Source: JAGVSZ01 sp019137045 (lineage in GTDB: Bacteria > Pseudomonadota > Gammaproteobacteria > Burkholderiales > SG8-39). From it: a stretch of DNA of 64,000 bases. The notes under the pieces are model-generated. The model was given only the letters and a program-made list of their open reading frames with translations. It did no database searches and was not told the DNA's origin. Both the position numbers and the translations under genes were made by a program. This document shows positions 8,488 to 16,170 of this stretch, in pieces. Positions within the stretch are counted from its first letter, which is position 1. Every line of letters begins with the position of its first letter. The stretch spans positions 62,001 through 126,000 of the forward strand of contig JAXMFT010000006.1 in the NCBI GenBank assembly GCA_046347635.1, written 5' to 3'.

Positions 8488-8745
8488 CTACTCCGCCGCC
8501 AGCAGCGGCTCGAGCTTGCCGTCCCGTTCGAGCGCGTACAGGTCGTCGCAGCCGCCCACGTGCGTTGCGCCGATCCAGATCTGCGGGACGGTGTGGCGGC
8601 GGCTGCGGCGCTGCATCTCCGCGCGGCGCTCGGGTTGCGCTTCGACGTCGATCGTCTCGATCTGCGCGCCCTTCGCGCGCAGCAGCGCCTCGGCGCGGCG
8701 GCAGTAGGGGCACCACTCGGTGGCGTACATCACGACCCGTGCCAT
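8488..8745 (-). CDS. grxC: Glutaredoxin 3
   Basis: Small thiol-disulfide oxidoreductase that uses glutathione. The product is 85 aa with the dithiol active site CPYC at residues 12-15, the cis-proline motif TVPQIWI near 52-58 and the glutathione-binding GGCDDL. This is a classical class I dithiol glutaredoxin. Its ATG overlaps the stop codon of the upstream rhodanese gene by one base (TGATG), so the two are translationally coupled. The pairing fits a shared role in sulfur or thiol handling. Confidence 0.94.
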   Translation of the reverse strand: MARVVMYATEWCPYCRRAEALLRAKGAQIETIDVEAQPERRAEMQRRSRRHTVPQIWIGATHVGGCDDLYALERDGKLEPLLAAE

Positions 8746-9152
8746 CACTTGACGGTCGGCAGCCCGGCCTGCTGCCACGCGGCGATGCCGCCGGCGAGAT
8801 TCACCGCGCCGGTGAAACCGTGCTTGCGCAGCATGGCCGCCGCGGATCCGGAGCGGTTGCCGGTCGCGCACGCGACGATCACCGGCTTCTCCCTGTAGCG
8901 TTCGAGCTCCTTCAGCCGCGCCTCGACCTCGCCGAGCGGGATGTTGCGCGAGTTGAGGATGTGGGACTGCGCGAACTCGGCGCTCTCGCGCACGTCGAGC
9001 ACGATGGCGTCCTTCTGGTTGATCAGCATCGTCGCCTCGAGCGTGCCCACCGCTGCGCCGCCGACGCCGCGCCGCATGAGCGGCCAGACCAGCATCGCGC
9101 CGCTCACGAAGGCGATGGCGATGAGGAAGATGTTCTCGGTGATGAATTTCAT
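8745..9152 (-). CDS. Membrane-anchored single-domain rhodanese
   Basis: A 135-aa protein with one N-terminal membrane helix (about residues 7-25) and a rhodanese domain. The sulfur-carrying active-site loop reads CATGNRSG, with the Cys near residue 98. Rhodaneses carry persulfide sulfur between donors and thiols. Location in the membrane with the domain on either side cannot be settled from sequence alone. It lies between an ArsR-type regulator (8 bp upstream) and grxC (1-base overlap). This arrangement recalls the BigR/SqrR-regulated sulfide and persulfide genes of other proteobacteria, which is an inference. Confidence 0.9.
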   Translation of the reverse strand: MKFITENIFLIAIAFVSGAMLVWPLMRRGVGGAAVGTLEATMLINQKDAIVLDVRESAEFAQSHILNSRNIPLGEVEARLKELERYREKPVIVACATGNRSGSAAAMLRKHGFTGAVNLAGGIAAWQQAGLPTVK

Positions 9153-9160
9153 GGTGGTCG

Positions 9161-9493
9161 TCACTTGCCGGACGGTATGCCGCAGAAGACTTCGCGCATC
9201 ATGCCGATGAGCGCGAGGGTGCGCTGGTCGCCCACGCGGTAGTAGACGCGGTTCGCGGCCTTGCGCGCCTTGAGCACGCCCTTCTCGCGCAGGATCGCGA
9301 GATGCTGCGAGATGTTGCTCTGCGAGGTTCCCACGGCGTCCACGATGTCCTGGACGCTCACCTCGGCGTTGCCGAGCACGCACAGGATCTTGAGCCGCAG
9401 CGGGTGGGCCATCGCCTTGATCGCGCGCGCGGCCTGGTCGATCTGCTCCTGGCGGCCGATCAACTCGAAGATGTCGTGCGACTCGCGCTTCAC
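9161..9493 (-). CDS. ArsR/SmtB-family regulator, possible persulfide sensor
   Basis: A 110-aa winged-helix repressor. The HTH is clear (DIVDAVGTSQSNISQHLAIL, about 49-68) followed by the wing KAANRVYYRV. There is no ArsR metal motif (ELCVCDL) in the usual helix. Instead two cysteines sit at 38 (LKILCVL) and 104 (VFCGIP), close to the pair that forms the disulfide or tetrasulfide bridge in SqrR/BigR persulfide sensors. With the adjacent rhodanese and glutaredoxin genes this supports a sulfur-sensing role (inference). No ATG is available in the right place; GTG at 9493 is the likely start. Divergent from gpmA across a 73-bp gap. Confidence 0.82.
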   Translation of the reverse strand: MKRESHDIFELIGRQEQIDQAARAIKAMAHPLRLKILCVLGNAEVSVQDIVDAVGTSQSNISQHLAILREKGVLKARKAANRVYYRVGDQRTLALIGMMREVFCGIPSGK

Positions 9494-9523
9494 GGTAGCG
9501 GGCGATCGATCGGGAAAGCGCCA

Positions 9524-9534
9524 TATTATAGAAT
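9524..9534. promoter_or_regulatory. AT-rich divergent promoter core between ArsR-type gene and gpmA
   Basis: In an otherwise GC-rich 73-bp divergent gap, 9524-9534 is entirely A/T except one G. On the minus strand it contains a perfect TATAAT (9530 down to 9525), suitably placed about 32 bp before the ArsR-type start. On the plus strand it offers TATAGA or TAGAAT for gpmA. The -35 boxes are poor. A regulator bound here could control both genes; no certain operator symmetry was seen beyond a GAATTC. Confidence 0.5.
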
Positions 9535-9566
9535 TCGTCGCCGATCCTGCGCCGCAACAGCGTCCC

Positions 9567-10316
9567 ATGCACAAGCTCGTCCTGCTCCGCCACGGCGAGA
9601 GCCTCTGGAACCGGGAGAACCGGTTCACCGGCTGGACCGACGTCGACCTGACCGACCACGGCCGGGAGGAGGCGCGCCGCGCCGGGCGGCTGCTCGCGGA
9701 AAGCGGGTACGACTTCGACGTCGCGTACACCTCGGTGCTGAAGCGCGCGATCAAGACCCTCTGGCTCGCCCTGGAGGAGATGGACCGGATGTGGATCCCG
9801 ATCCACGGCTCGTGGCGCCTGAACGAGCGTCACTACGGCGCGCTGCAGGGCCTGAACAAGGCCGAAACGGCGCAGAAGTACGGCGAGGACCAGGTGCTCG
9901 TCTGGCGGCGCAGCTACGACACGCCGCCGCCCGCGCTCGCAGCGGACGATCCCCGCCATCCCGCCAGGGACCCGCGCTACGCGGCGCTCGCGCCCGCGGA
10001 ACTGCCGCGCACCGAGTGCCTCAAGGACACGGTGACGCGCTTCCTGCCCTACTGGCACGAGACGATAGCGCCGGCGGTGCGGGCGGGCGGACGCGTGCTC
10101 ATCGCGGCGCACGGCAACTCGATCCGCGCGCTGGTGAAGTACCTGGACGAGGTCAGCGAGTCCGACATCGTCGCGCTCAACATTCCCACCGCCATCCCGC
10201 TCGTGTACGAGCTCGACGAGGCGCTGAAACCGCGCCGCCACTACTATCTCGGCGACCCGACCATGGTCGAGGCCGCGGTCAAGGCGGTCGCGAACCAGGG
10301 CAAGGCGCGCGCTTGA
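9567..10316 (+). CDS. gpmA: 2,3-bisphosphoglycerate-dependent phosphoglycerate mutase
   Basis: Glycolytic enzyme interconverting 3- and 2-phosphoglycerate through a phosphohistidine. The 249-aa product has the histidine-phosphatase motif LVLLRHGESLWN (catalytic His at 11), the ENRFTGWTDVDLT segment, the acid/base region LNERHYGALQGL, and the second His in AAHGNSIRALVKYL. All residues expected of the cofactor-dependent form are present. The start ATG at 9567 is fixed by the motif lying at the very N-terminus. The next gene, envC, overlaps its stop codon. Confidence 0.97.
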   Translation: MHKLVLLRHGESLWNRENRFTGWTDVDLTDHGREEARRAGRLLAESGYDFDVAYTSVLKRAIKTLWLALEEMDRMWIPIHGSWRLNERHYGALQGLNKAETAQKYGEDQVLVWRRSYDTPPPALAADDPRHPARDPRYAALAPAELPRTECLKDTVTRFLPYWHETIAPAVRAGGRVLIAAHGNSIRALVKYLDEVSESDIVALNIPTAIPLVYELDEALKPRRHYYLGDPTMVEAAVKAVANQGKARA

Positions 10317-11498
10317 TCCGGCCGCGCGCCCGGCCGCTCGCCGCGGTCGCGCTCGCGCTCGCACTCGGCGCCGCGCCTTCGGCGAGCGCGCAGACGAAGG
10401 ACGAGGAGCTGCGCGCGCTGCGCGCCCGCGTGGAGGCGCTGAAGAAGGAGCTCGCGGCCGCCGAGAGCGCCCGCGCGGAGGCGGTCGACGTCCTGCGCGA
10501 CTCCGAGAGCGCCATTTCGGAATCCAGCCGCGCGCTGCGCGAGCTCGGGGGCGAGCGCGCGCGCGCCGGGGGAGCTCGCGCGCATCGGCGCGCAGTCGCG
10601 CGCGCTCGAGGGCGAGCTCGCGGCGCGGCGCGACCGGCTCGCGCGCGCGCTCGCGGCGCGCTACGTCGCGGGCGAGGGCGCGTACCTGCGGGTGCTCGCG
10701 TCCGGCGACGACCCCAACGAGATCGCGCGCCGGCTCGTCTACCAGACGTATCTCGCGCGCGCCCAGGCCGACCTGATCGCGCGCACCCGCGCCGACCTCG
10801 CCCGGCTCGCCGTGCTCGAGACGGCGAGCCGCGAGCGGGCCGCGGCGGTGGCGAGCGTCGAGCAGCGCGCGCGCGCCGAGCGTGACGCCCTGGTGGCGAA
10901 GGCGGCCGAACGCAGGGCCGTGCTGGCGCGTCACGCGCTCGAGATCCGCAAGCAGCGCCGCGACCTCGAATCGGCCCAGCACAACGAATCGCGCCTCGCC
11001 CGGATCGTCGCCGCCCTCGCCCGGCCGGCGCCCCCACCCGTCCCGCGCGCGGGGCCGGTCCCGGCACCCCGCCCCGCCGCGCCGGCCGCACCGGCGACCG
11101 GGGAATTCGGCGCCCTCAAGGGGCGGCTCCCCTTCCCGGTGCGCGGGGAACTTGTGGCCCGTTTCGGGGCCTCAGAGTCCGCGGCCGCGCCATCGGCGAA
11201 GGGCGTGTTCATCCGCGCGCCGGCCGGCGCCGACGTGAAGGCGGTCGCGCCGGGGCGGGTGGTGTTCGCCGACTGGATGCGCGGCTACGGCAACCTGCTC
11301 ATCCTCGACCACGGCGACGGCTACCTGAGCATCTACGGAAACAACGAATCCGTACTGAGGCGGGTCGGTGACGAAGTTCACGCCGGCGAGGCGGTCGCGA
11401 TCGTCGGGGCGAGCGGGGGCGGCGAGGCTTCGGGTTTATACTTTGAGACTCGGTTTCAGGGTCGGCCATTCGATCCCGTGCCCTGGCTGCGGCGCTAG
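10313..11498 (+). CDS. envC: EnvC-like murein hydrolase activator, interrupted by a frameshift
   Basis: Periplasmic coiled-coil plus LytM (M23) protein that activates cell-wall amidases during division. The N-terminus begins at a TTG overlapping the gpmA stop: a signal peptide ending PSASAQ, then a long charged coiled coil. The frame is lost in a G5 run at 10568-10572. Removing one G joins it to the frame that continues through the coiled coil to the LytM domain (VAPGRVVFADWMRGYGNLLILDHG). The repaired protein would be 394 aa, normal for EnvC. The LytM domain lacks several metal ligands of true M23 enzymes, as expected of an activator. An automatic call would start at the ATG at 10692 (268 aa), without the signal peptide. 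Confidence 0.85.
10568..10572 (+). other. G5 homopolymer where the envC frame breaks
   Basis: Codons before this run read in the frame of 10313. Codons after it that match EnvC read one base later, in the frame of 10692. With four Gs instead of five the junction would be a smooth ARAGELARIG. An extra G is therefore the simplest explanation: a sequencing or assembly error, a phase-variable tract, or a true mutation. Confidence 0.75.
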
Positions 11499-11521
11499 CA
11501 GCCATTACTGGAGCAACCCTC

Positions 11522-12928
11522 ATGGGCAGCAAGTTCAAGAGCTTCGGCCTGGTGCTGGTCGGCATCCTGGCCGGCGTGCTCCTGTCGCTCAACTTCTCGG
11601 CGGTGGCGCAGCGCGAGGCGGCGAAGTACCCGCTGCCGGTCGACGAGCTGCGCGCCTTCGCGGAGGTCTTCGGCGCGATCAAGGCCGGCTACGTCGAGCC
11701 GGTGGAGGACAAGAAGCTCATCTCCGAGGCCATCAACGGCATGCTCACCGGCCTCGATCCCCACTCCGCGTACCTCGACCAGGAGGCGTTCAAGGAGCTC
11801 CAGGTCGGCACGCAGGGCGAGTTCGGCGGGCTCGGCATCGAGGTCGGGATGGAGGACGGCTTCGTGAAGGTGGTCTCGCCGATCGAGGACACCCCGGCGT
11901 TCCGCGCCGGCCTGAAGCCCGGCGACCTGATCATCAAGCTCGACGACACGCCGGTGAAGGGCATGAGCCTGAACGACGCGGTCAAGCGCATGCGCGGCAA
12001 GCCGAAGACCAGCATCCGCCTGACGGTGGTGCGCAAGGGCGACGCGAAGCCGTTCGAGGTGACGGTGGTGCGCGACGTGATCCGCGTGCAGAGCGTCAAG
12101 TCGAAGCTGATCGAGCCGGGCTACGGCTACGTGCGCGTCGCGCAGTTCCAGGAGCACACGCCCGAGAACCTGGTCAAGCACATCAACGCGCTGTACAAGG
12201 ACGGGCCGCTGAAGGGCCTCGTCCTCGACCTGCGCAACGACCCGGGCGGGCTGCTGAACGGCGCGGTGGGCATCTCCGCGGCTTTCCTGCCGCCGCGCGT
12301 GACCGTCGTCACGACCGACGGCCGCACCGAGGACGCGAAGCGCAAGTACATCGCCAGCCCGGAGGACTACCTGCGCGGAACGCGCGAGGACTACCTGCGC
12401 GCGCTGCCGGCGCAGGTGAAGGACGTCCCGATGGTCGTGCTCGTGAACGGCGGGTCGGCCTCGGCCTCCGAGATCGTCGCGGGGGCGCTGCAGGACTACA
12501 AGCGCGCCACGGTCATCGGCACGCAGACCTTCGGCAAGGGCTCGGTGCAGACGATCATGCCGCTCGGCAACAACACCGCGATCAAGCTGACCACGGCGCG
12601 CTACTACACGCCGAACGGCCGCTCGATCCAGGCGAAGGGCATCACGCCGGACATCGAGGTCGACGAGCCCGGTGCCCCGTCGTCGCGCGTGCGCGAGGTC
12701 GACCTGGTCAAGCACCTCGACAACGACCGCGACAGGACGGCCGCGCCGGCGGAGAAGCCGAAGTCCGAGCCCGCGGACAAGCCGCGCACGAGCGTCGAGG
12801 AGGAGCGCAAGCCCATCGAGCTCGGCGGACCCGACGACTTCCAGCTGAAGCAGGCGCTGAACCACCTGAAGGGGCTCCCGGTCGTGGCCAAGGCCGACCG
12901 GCCCGAGGAGACTGCGCGCAAGAACTGA
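11522..12928 (+). CDS. ctpA: S41 C-terminal processing peptidase (CtpA-like)
   Basis: Periplasmic serine protease with a PDZ domain. The product is 468 aa: an N-terminal signal/anchor helix (FGLVLVGILAGVLLSLNF), the S41 N-domain (SAYLDQEAFKEL), a PDZ domain at about 98-180 (GLGIEVGMEDGFVKVVSP, LKPGDLIIKLDD), then the protease core. The catalytic Ser lies in NGGSASASEI and the Lys in TFGKGSVQT, the expected Ser-Lys dyad. The C-terminal 60 residues are charged and low-complexity. It starts 23 bp after envC with a GGAG ribosome site. The gpmA-envC-ctpA order is conserved in many proteobacteria and links the protease to cell-wall hydrolase control. Confidence 0.95.
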   Translation: MGSKFKSFGLVLVGILAGVLLSLNFSAVAQREAAKYPLPVDELRAFAEVFGAIKAGYVEPVEDKKLISEAINGMLTGLDPHSAYLDQEAFKELQVGTQGEFGGLGIEVGMEDGFVKVVSPIEDTPAFRAGLKPGDLIIKLDDTPVKGMSLNDAVKRMRGKPKTSIRLTVVRKGDAKPFEVTVVRDVIRVQSVKSKLIEPGYGYVRVAQFQEHTPENLVKHINALYKDGPLKGLVLDLRNDPGGLLNGAVGISAAFLPPRVTVVTTDGRTEDAKRKYIASPEDYLRGTREDYLRALPAQVKDVPMVVLVNGGSASASEIVAGALQDYKRATVIGTQTFGKGSVQTIMPLGNNTAIKLTTARYYTPNGRSIQAKGITPDIEVDEPGAPSSRVREVDLVKHLDNDRDRTAAPAEKPKSEPADKPRTSVEEERKPIELGGPDDFQLKQALNHLKGLPVVAKADRPEETARKN

Positions 12929-12945
12929 GCGCCGTCGTGCGCCGG

Positions 12946-12977
12946 AAAAGGGCCAGCTCCGCCGGCCCTTTTTGTTT
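12946..12977 (+). terminator. Rho-independent terminator after ctpA
   Basis: AAAAGGGCC (12946-12954) pairs perfectly with GGCCCTTTT (12964-12972) around a 9-nt loop, followed by T and GTTTG. It sits 17 bp after the ctpA stop and ends the gpmA-envC-ctpA transcript before moeB. Confidence 0.85.
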
Positions 12978-13022
12978 GCGCGCCGCCGGATCGACGGGCG
13001 GCGGCTGCGCTACCCTGAGCGC

Positions 13023-13775
13023 ATGAACGACGATCAGCTCCTGCGCTACTCGCGCCACATCCTGCTCCCCGAGCTCGGCATCGAGGGGCAGGAGAAGCTG
13101 CTCGCCGCGCACGCGCTGGTCGTGGGCGCCGGCGGTCTGGGCTCTCCCGCGGCGCTCTACCTCGCCGCCGCAGGCGTCGGGCGCATCACCCTCGCCGACG
13201 GGGACGCGGTGGACCTCACCAATCTGCAGCGGCAGATCCTGCACGCCACCGCGGCGGTGGGCGCGCCGAAGCCGGAGTCGGGCCGCGCGACGCTCGCCCG
13301 GCTGAACCCGGAAGTGCGGGTGGAGACCGTCACCGAGCGCCTCGACGGCGGGCGGCTCGCGGCCCTGGCGGCCGCGGCCGACGTGGTCCTCGACTGCACC
13401 GACAACTTCGCGACGCGCCACGCCATCAACCGCGCCTGCGTCGCGCACCGCAGGCCGCTCGTGTCGGGGGCGGGGGTGCGCTTCGACGGTCAGATCAGCG
13501 TCTACGACCTGCGCCGCGCCGACAGCCCGTGCTACGCGTGCCTGTTTCCCGAGGACGCCGAGCCCGAGGAGATGCGCTGCGCGGTGATGGGCGTGTTCGC
13601 GCCGCTCACCGGAATCATCGGGACGACGCAGGCCGCAGAGGCGCTCAAGCTCCTCGCCGGCCTCGGCGAGACCCTGTGCGGCCGGCTGCTCCTGCTCGAC
13701 GCGCTGCGCATGGAGTGGCGGTCGATCCGGCTGAAGAGGGACCCCGGCTGCGGCGTCTGCGGCGGCCGGGACTAG
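13023..13775 (+). CDS. moeB: HesA/MoeB/ThiF family adenylyltransferase
   Basis: E1-like enzyme that adenylates the C-terminal Gly-Gly of a sulfur-carrier protein (MoaD or ThiS). The 250-aa protein has the nucleotide-binding GAGGLGSPAALYLAAAGVG near 38-56 and DLTNLQRQILH with the conserved Arg. Also present are the CTDNFATRHAINRAC segment and two zinc-ligand cysteine pairs (CYAC near 174, CGVC near 245). MoeB and ThiF cannot be told apart from sequence alone; no thi or moa genes adjoin it. It ends 4 bp inside the convergent slmA gene. Confidence 0.9.
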   Translation: MNDDQLLRYSRHILLPELGIEGQEKLLAAHALVVGAGGLGSPAALYLAAAGVGRITLADGDAVDLTNLQRQILHATAAVGAPKPESGRATLARLNPEVRVETVTERLDGGRLAALAAAADVVLDCTDNFATRHAINRACVAHRRPLVSGAGVRFDGQISVYDLRRADSPCYACLFPEDAEPEEMRCAVMGVFAPLTGIIGTTQAAEALKLLAGLGETLCGRLLLLDALRMEWRSIRLKRDPGCGVCGGRD

Positions 13776-14356
13776 AGCAGGAAGGGCGCCTGCTTCTCGA
13801 AGCCGGCGGCGGGCGGGCGCTTGAAGCCGCTCTTCGCGTACTGGTGCCAGCGCCCCACGACGTAGCAGAGCAGTGCATTCGCCCGCGCCGCGCTGTCGTC
13901 CTCCGAAGGCGCGCCCCCGCTCTCGTCCGCCTGCGTCGCCGCGACCCGCAGGCACTGCTTGAGCGAGGCTTCGAGCTTGTCGTGGAGCTGGTTGATGCGC
14001 GCCTGGAGGCGGGGGTCCTCGTTCACCAGGGCGTCGCCCACGAGCACCCGCGTCATGCCGGGATTCTTCTCCGCGAACCCGAGCAGCATCGACAGGATCC
14101 CGTGCAGCTGCTTGACCCCGCTCGCCTCCTCCGCGGTGATCTTGTTGACCAGGCCGAACAGGCTCGACTCGATGAACTCGATCAGGCCCTCGAACATCTG
14201 GGCCTTGCTCGCGAAGTGGCGGTAGAGGGCCGCTTCCGAGACGTCGAGCTTCGCGGCGAGGGCGGCGGTGGTGATTCGCTCCCCCTTCGGATCCTCGAGC
14301 ATCTCGGCGAGCACCCGCAGGATCTGCAGCCTGCGCTCCCCCGGCTTGGTCGCCAT
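13772..14356 (-). CDS. slmA: Nucleoid occlusion factor SlmA (TetR family)
   Basis: DNA-bound inhibitor of FtsZ that keeps the division ring off the nucleoid. The 194-aa product has a TetR-type HTH (ITTAALAAKLDVSEAALYRHFASKAQMFEGLIEFIE, about 28-63) and the SlmA-typical C-terminus ANALLCYVVGRWHQYAKSGFKRPP. The start at MATKPGERR is preceded by a GGGGGAGG ribosome site. In related bacteria it follows argB and a HAD nucleotidase on the same strand. Here the IS630 element separates it from the HAD gene, and 60 bp remain between the element and the slmA start, so its promoter situation may have changed. Confidence 0.9.
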   Translation of the reverse strand: MATKPGERRLQILRVLAEMLEDPKGERITTAALAAKLDVSEAALYRHFASKAQMFEGLIEFIESSLFGLVNKITAEEASGVKQLHGILSMLLGFAEKNPGMTRVLVGDALVNEDPRLQARINQLHDKLEASLKQCLRVAATQADESGGAPSEDDSAARANALLCYVVGRWHQYAKSGFKRPPAAGFEKQAPFLL

Positions 14357-14416
14357 GACGCACCTCCCCCGTGGCCGCGCATTCTAGCGCCGCGCCGGCC
14401 GGGGGGTGAGTACTCG

Positions 14417-15475
14417 CTAGTGGACTGTAACGCGCGAATCCGTAGTGATGCGATGGGTCGGGGTACGGTAGACCCACTTCACTGGCTTCGGCGAATCGTT
14501 GTACTTGCGGATGTAGCGCATGAGCTTTCGCTTTAGGTCGGTGATCGAGGTAAACACGCCTCGCGCAATGACATCGCGCTCGATCTTGGAGAACCACAGC
14601 TCGACCTGGTTGAGCCAGGACGAATAGGTCGGGGTGTAATGCAGATGCACGTTCGGATGCTCAGTCAAGAAGTCGTCGACCCCCTTGGTCTTGTGCGCCG
14701 AGAGGTTGTCGCAGATCACGTGAATCTCTTTGCGCCGGGGCTGGTGGGCAACGATGTCACCGAGGAAGGCCACGAACTCGGCGCTGGTGTGCCGCGCTGC
14801 GGTCTTGCCCAAGACCTCGCCCGTCTTGGTGTTGAAGGCGGCGTAGAGCGAGAGCGTCCCGTGACGGTAGTACTCGAAACCGTGGCGCTCGATGCGCCCG
14901 GGCGAGAGCGGCAGCACCGGATCGAGTCGGTCGAGGGCTTGAATCGCGGTCTTCTCGTCGACGCAGAACACCGCGGCATGGGCTGGCGGGTTGAGATACA
15001 GCCCGATCACATCGGCGGCCTTGGTTTCGAAGTCCGGATCGTTGGAGGCCATGTAGCGCTCCAGCCGGTGGGGTTTGAGCCCGTGCTTAGCCCAGATACG
15101 CGCCACCATCATGTGCGAGATCCCCAGCGCCGCCCCGAGCTTGCGCGTGCTCCAGTGCGTCGAGCCATCCCCGGGGGGCTTCTGCGTCCAGGCCAGCACC
15201 CGCGCCTCGAGGCGTGCAGCGTCATCGGCCGGAGCACGACCCCGATGTCGGGCGTACAGGCCGCCGAGCCGCTCGGCCTCGAAGCGGCCCTTCCAGCGGC
15301 TGATGTAATCGGGCGTACAGGGCAACTGGGCGCTGATCGCGCTCCAACTCGCCCCTTCATCGAGCATCATGATGAGCCGCGCGCGCTTCACATCAGCGGC
15401 CGCGGCACTGCGCGAACGCGTCAGCCCCTGCAGCACCCGGCGCTCTTCCGTAGTCAGACTGAGGAGGGAGTTCAT
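14417..15475 (-). CDS. IS630-family transposase
   Basis: A 352-aa DDE transposase. The N-terminal half has two HTH regions (WSAISAQLPCTPDYISRWKGRF and LGISHMMVARIWAKHG). The catalytic acids are the Asp in FCVDEKTA (near 170), the Asp in VICDNLSAHKTKG (near 254) and the Glu in SSWLNQVELWFSKIE (near 290), spaced as usual for the family. The C-terminus VTVH is encoded by the inverted repeat. The stop codon TAG is made of the duplicated TA plus one host base, so the element itself supplies no complete stop. The reading frame is intact and probably active. Confidence 0.93.
   Translation of the reverse strand: MNSLLSLTTEERRVLQGLTRSRSAAAADVKRARLIMMLDEGASWSAISAQLPCTPDYISRWKGRFEAERLGGLYARHRGRAPADDAARLEARVLAWTQKPPGDGSTHWSTRKLGAALGISHMMVARIWAKHGLKPHRLERYMASNDPDFETKAADVIGLYLNPPAHAAVFCVDEKTAIQALDRLDPVLPLSPGRIERHGFEYYRHGTLSLYAAFNTKTGEVLGKTAARHTSAEFVAFLGDIVAHQPRRKEIHVICDNLSAHKTKGVDDFLTEHPNVHLHYTPTYSSWLNQVELWFSKIERDVIARGVFTSITDLKRKLMRYIRKYNDSPKPVKWVYRTPTHRITTDSRVTVH
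14418..14419. repeat. TA target-site duplication, left copy
   Basis: IS630-family elements insert at TA and duplicate it. This TA flanks the left inverted repeat. Read on the minus strand with the neighbouring host base it completes the stop codon TAG of the transposase. Confidence 0.85.
14420..14432 (+). repeat. IS630 left terminal inverted repeat
   Basis: GTGGACTGTAACG, exact complement of 15502-15514. On the minus strand it encodes the last residues of the transposase (VTVH). Confidence 0.9.
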
Positions 15476-15501
15476 GCCTCATATGATACTACGGATATCA
15501 A

Positions 15502-15514
15502 CGTTACAGTCCAC
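15502..15514 (-). repeat. IS630 right terminal inverted repeat
   Basis: CGTTACAGTCCAC on the plus strand, exact complement of the left end. It lies 26 bp upstream of the transposase start and its outermost base supplies the G of the HAD gene stop codon. Confidence 0.9.
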
Positions 15515-16158
15515 TAGGGCGCGCCCCCGAGGTCGTCCAGCAGGCGGGGAAGCTCGCGGATGGAGACGACCTTGGCGTCGACGTACGTCGGCGTGCGCGG
15601 CAGCGCGCTCACCCAGACGGTGCGCAGGCCGAGTCGGCGGGCGGCGCGGAGGTTGGGCAGGCTGTCGTCGACCAGGACCGCACGCTGCGGCACGATCCGC
15701 TCCGCGCGCAGCAGCGTGCGAAAGCCGTCGAGGGACGGCTTCGGTCGGTAGCGGACGCGCTCGACCGCGTACACCGCGTCGAACAGCCGCCCGATGCCGA
15801 GGACGTCGAGCACCGCGTGGACGTAGTGCTTCGGCCCGTTCGAGAAGACGATCTTGCGCCCGCGCAGCCGGGTGATCGCCGCGAGCGCCGCGCGATCGGC
15901 CACCACCATCCGCGCGAGGTCCGGGAACTGGTGCGTGTGCCAGAGGAAATGGTCGGGATCGGTGTCGTGATGGCGGATGAGCCCGAGCAGGGTCGCGCCG
16001 TAGGTGCGCCAGTAGTGGATGCGCAACCCCGCCGCCGCCGCCTCGTCGAGCGCGAGGTGCTCCTGCAGATACCGGGTCATGCTCCGGCTGATGTGCGGGA
16101 GGATGTGCGGCGAGGCGTTGTGGAGCGTGTTGTCTAGGTCGAAGATCCAGGTCAGCAT
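15514..16158 (-). CDS. HAD-type pyrimidine 5'-nucleotidase
   Basis: A 214-aa haloacid-dehalogenase phosphatase of the SDT1/pyrimidine 5'-nucleotidase type. HAD motif I is WIFDLDNTLHNA near the N-terminus (nucleophile and acid Asp at 7 and 9), motif II is IVFSNGPKHYVHAVL, the Lys is in RPKPSLDGF, and motif IV is AVLVDDSLPNLRAA. It probably dephosphorylates pyrimidine nucleotides, though HAD substrate ranges are wide. In related genomes this gene sits between argB and slmA. The IS630 element has inserted in its stop codon but the stop is regenerated, so the protein is unchanged. Confidence 0.88.
   Translation of the reverse strand: MLTWIFDLDNTLHNASPHILPHISRSMTRYLQEHLALDEAAAAGLRIHYWRTYGATLLGLIRHHDTDPDHFLWHTHQFPDLARMVVADRAALAAITRLRGRKIVFSNGPKHYVHAVLDVLGIGRLFDAVYAVERVRYRPKPSLDGFRTLLRAERIVPQRAVLVDDSLPNLRAARRLGLRTVWVSALPRTPTYVDAKVVSIRELPRLLDDLGGAP
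15515..15516. repeat. TA target-site duplication, right copy
   Basis: Second copy of the TA. On the minus strand it forms, with the first base of the element, the TAG stop codon of the HAD nucleotidase gene. Confidence 0.85.
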
Positions 16159-16170
16159 CCGCCTCTACCC

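Larger units (their letters stand above)
14420..15514 (-). mobile_element. Complete IS630-family insertion sequence (1095 bp)
   Basis: Bounded by perfect 13-bp terminal inverted repeats, GTGGACTGTAACG at 14420-14432 and its complement at 15502-15514, with TA on both sides. It carries one intact transposase gene on the minus strand. Base composition, with AT-richer patches such as 15481-15500, differs from the surroundings. The outer flanks, joined with a single TA, restore a plausible HAD-slmA intergenic region whose HAD stop codon is the target site. The element looks recent because both ends and the gene are intact. Confidence 0.92.

Noticed and set aside
15484..15502. Promoter for outside genes in the AT-rich right end of the IS
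   Set aside because: Some -10-like words exist (TATGAT, GATATC) but it reads mainly toward the transposase; no evidence of outward promoter.
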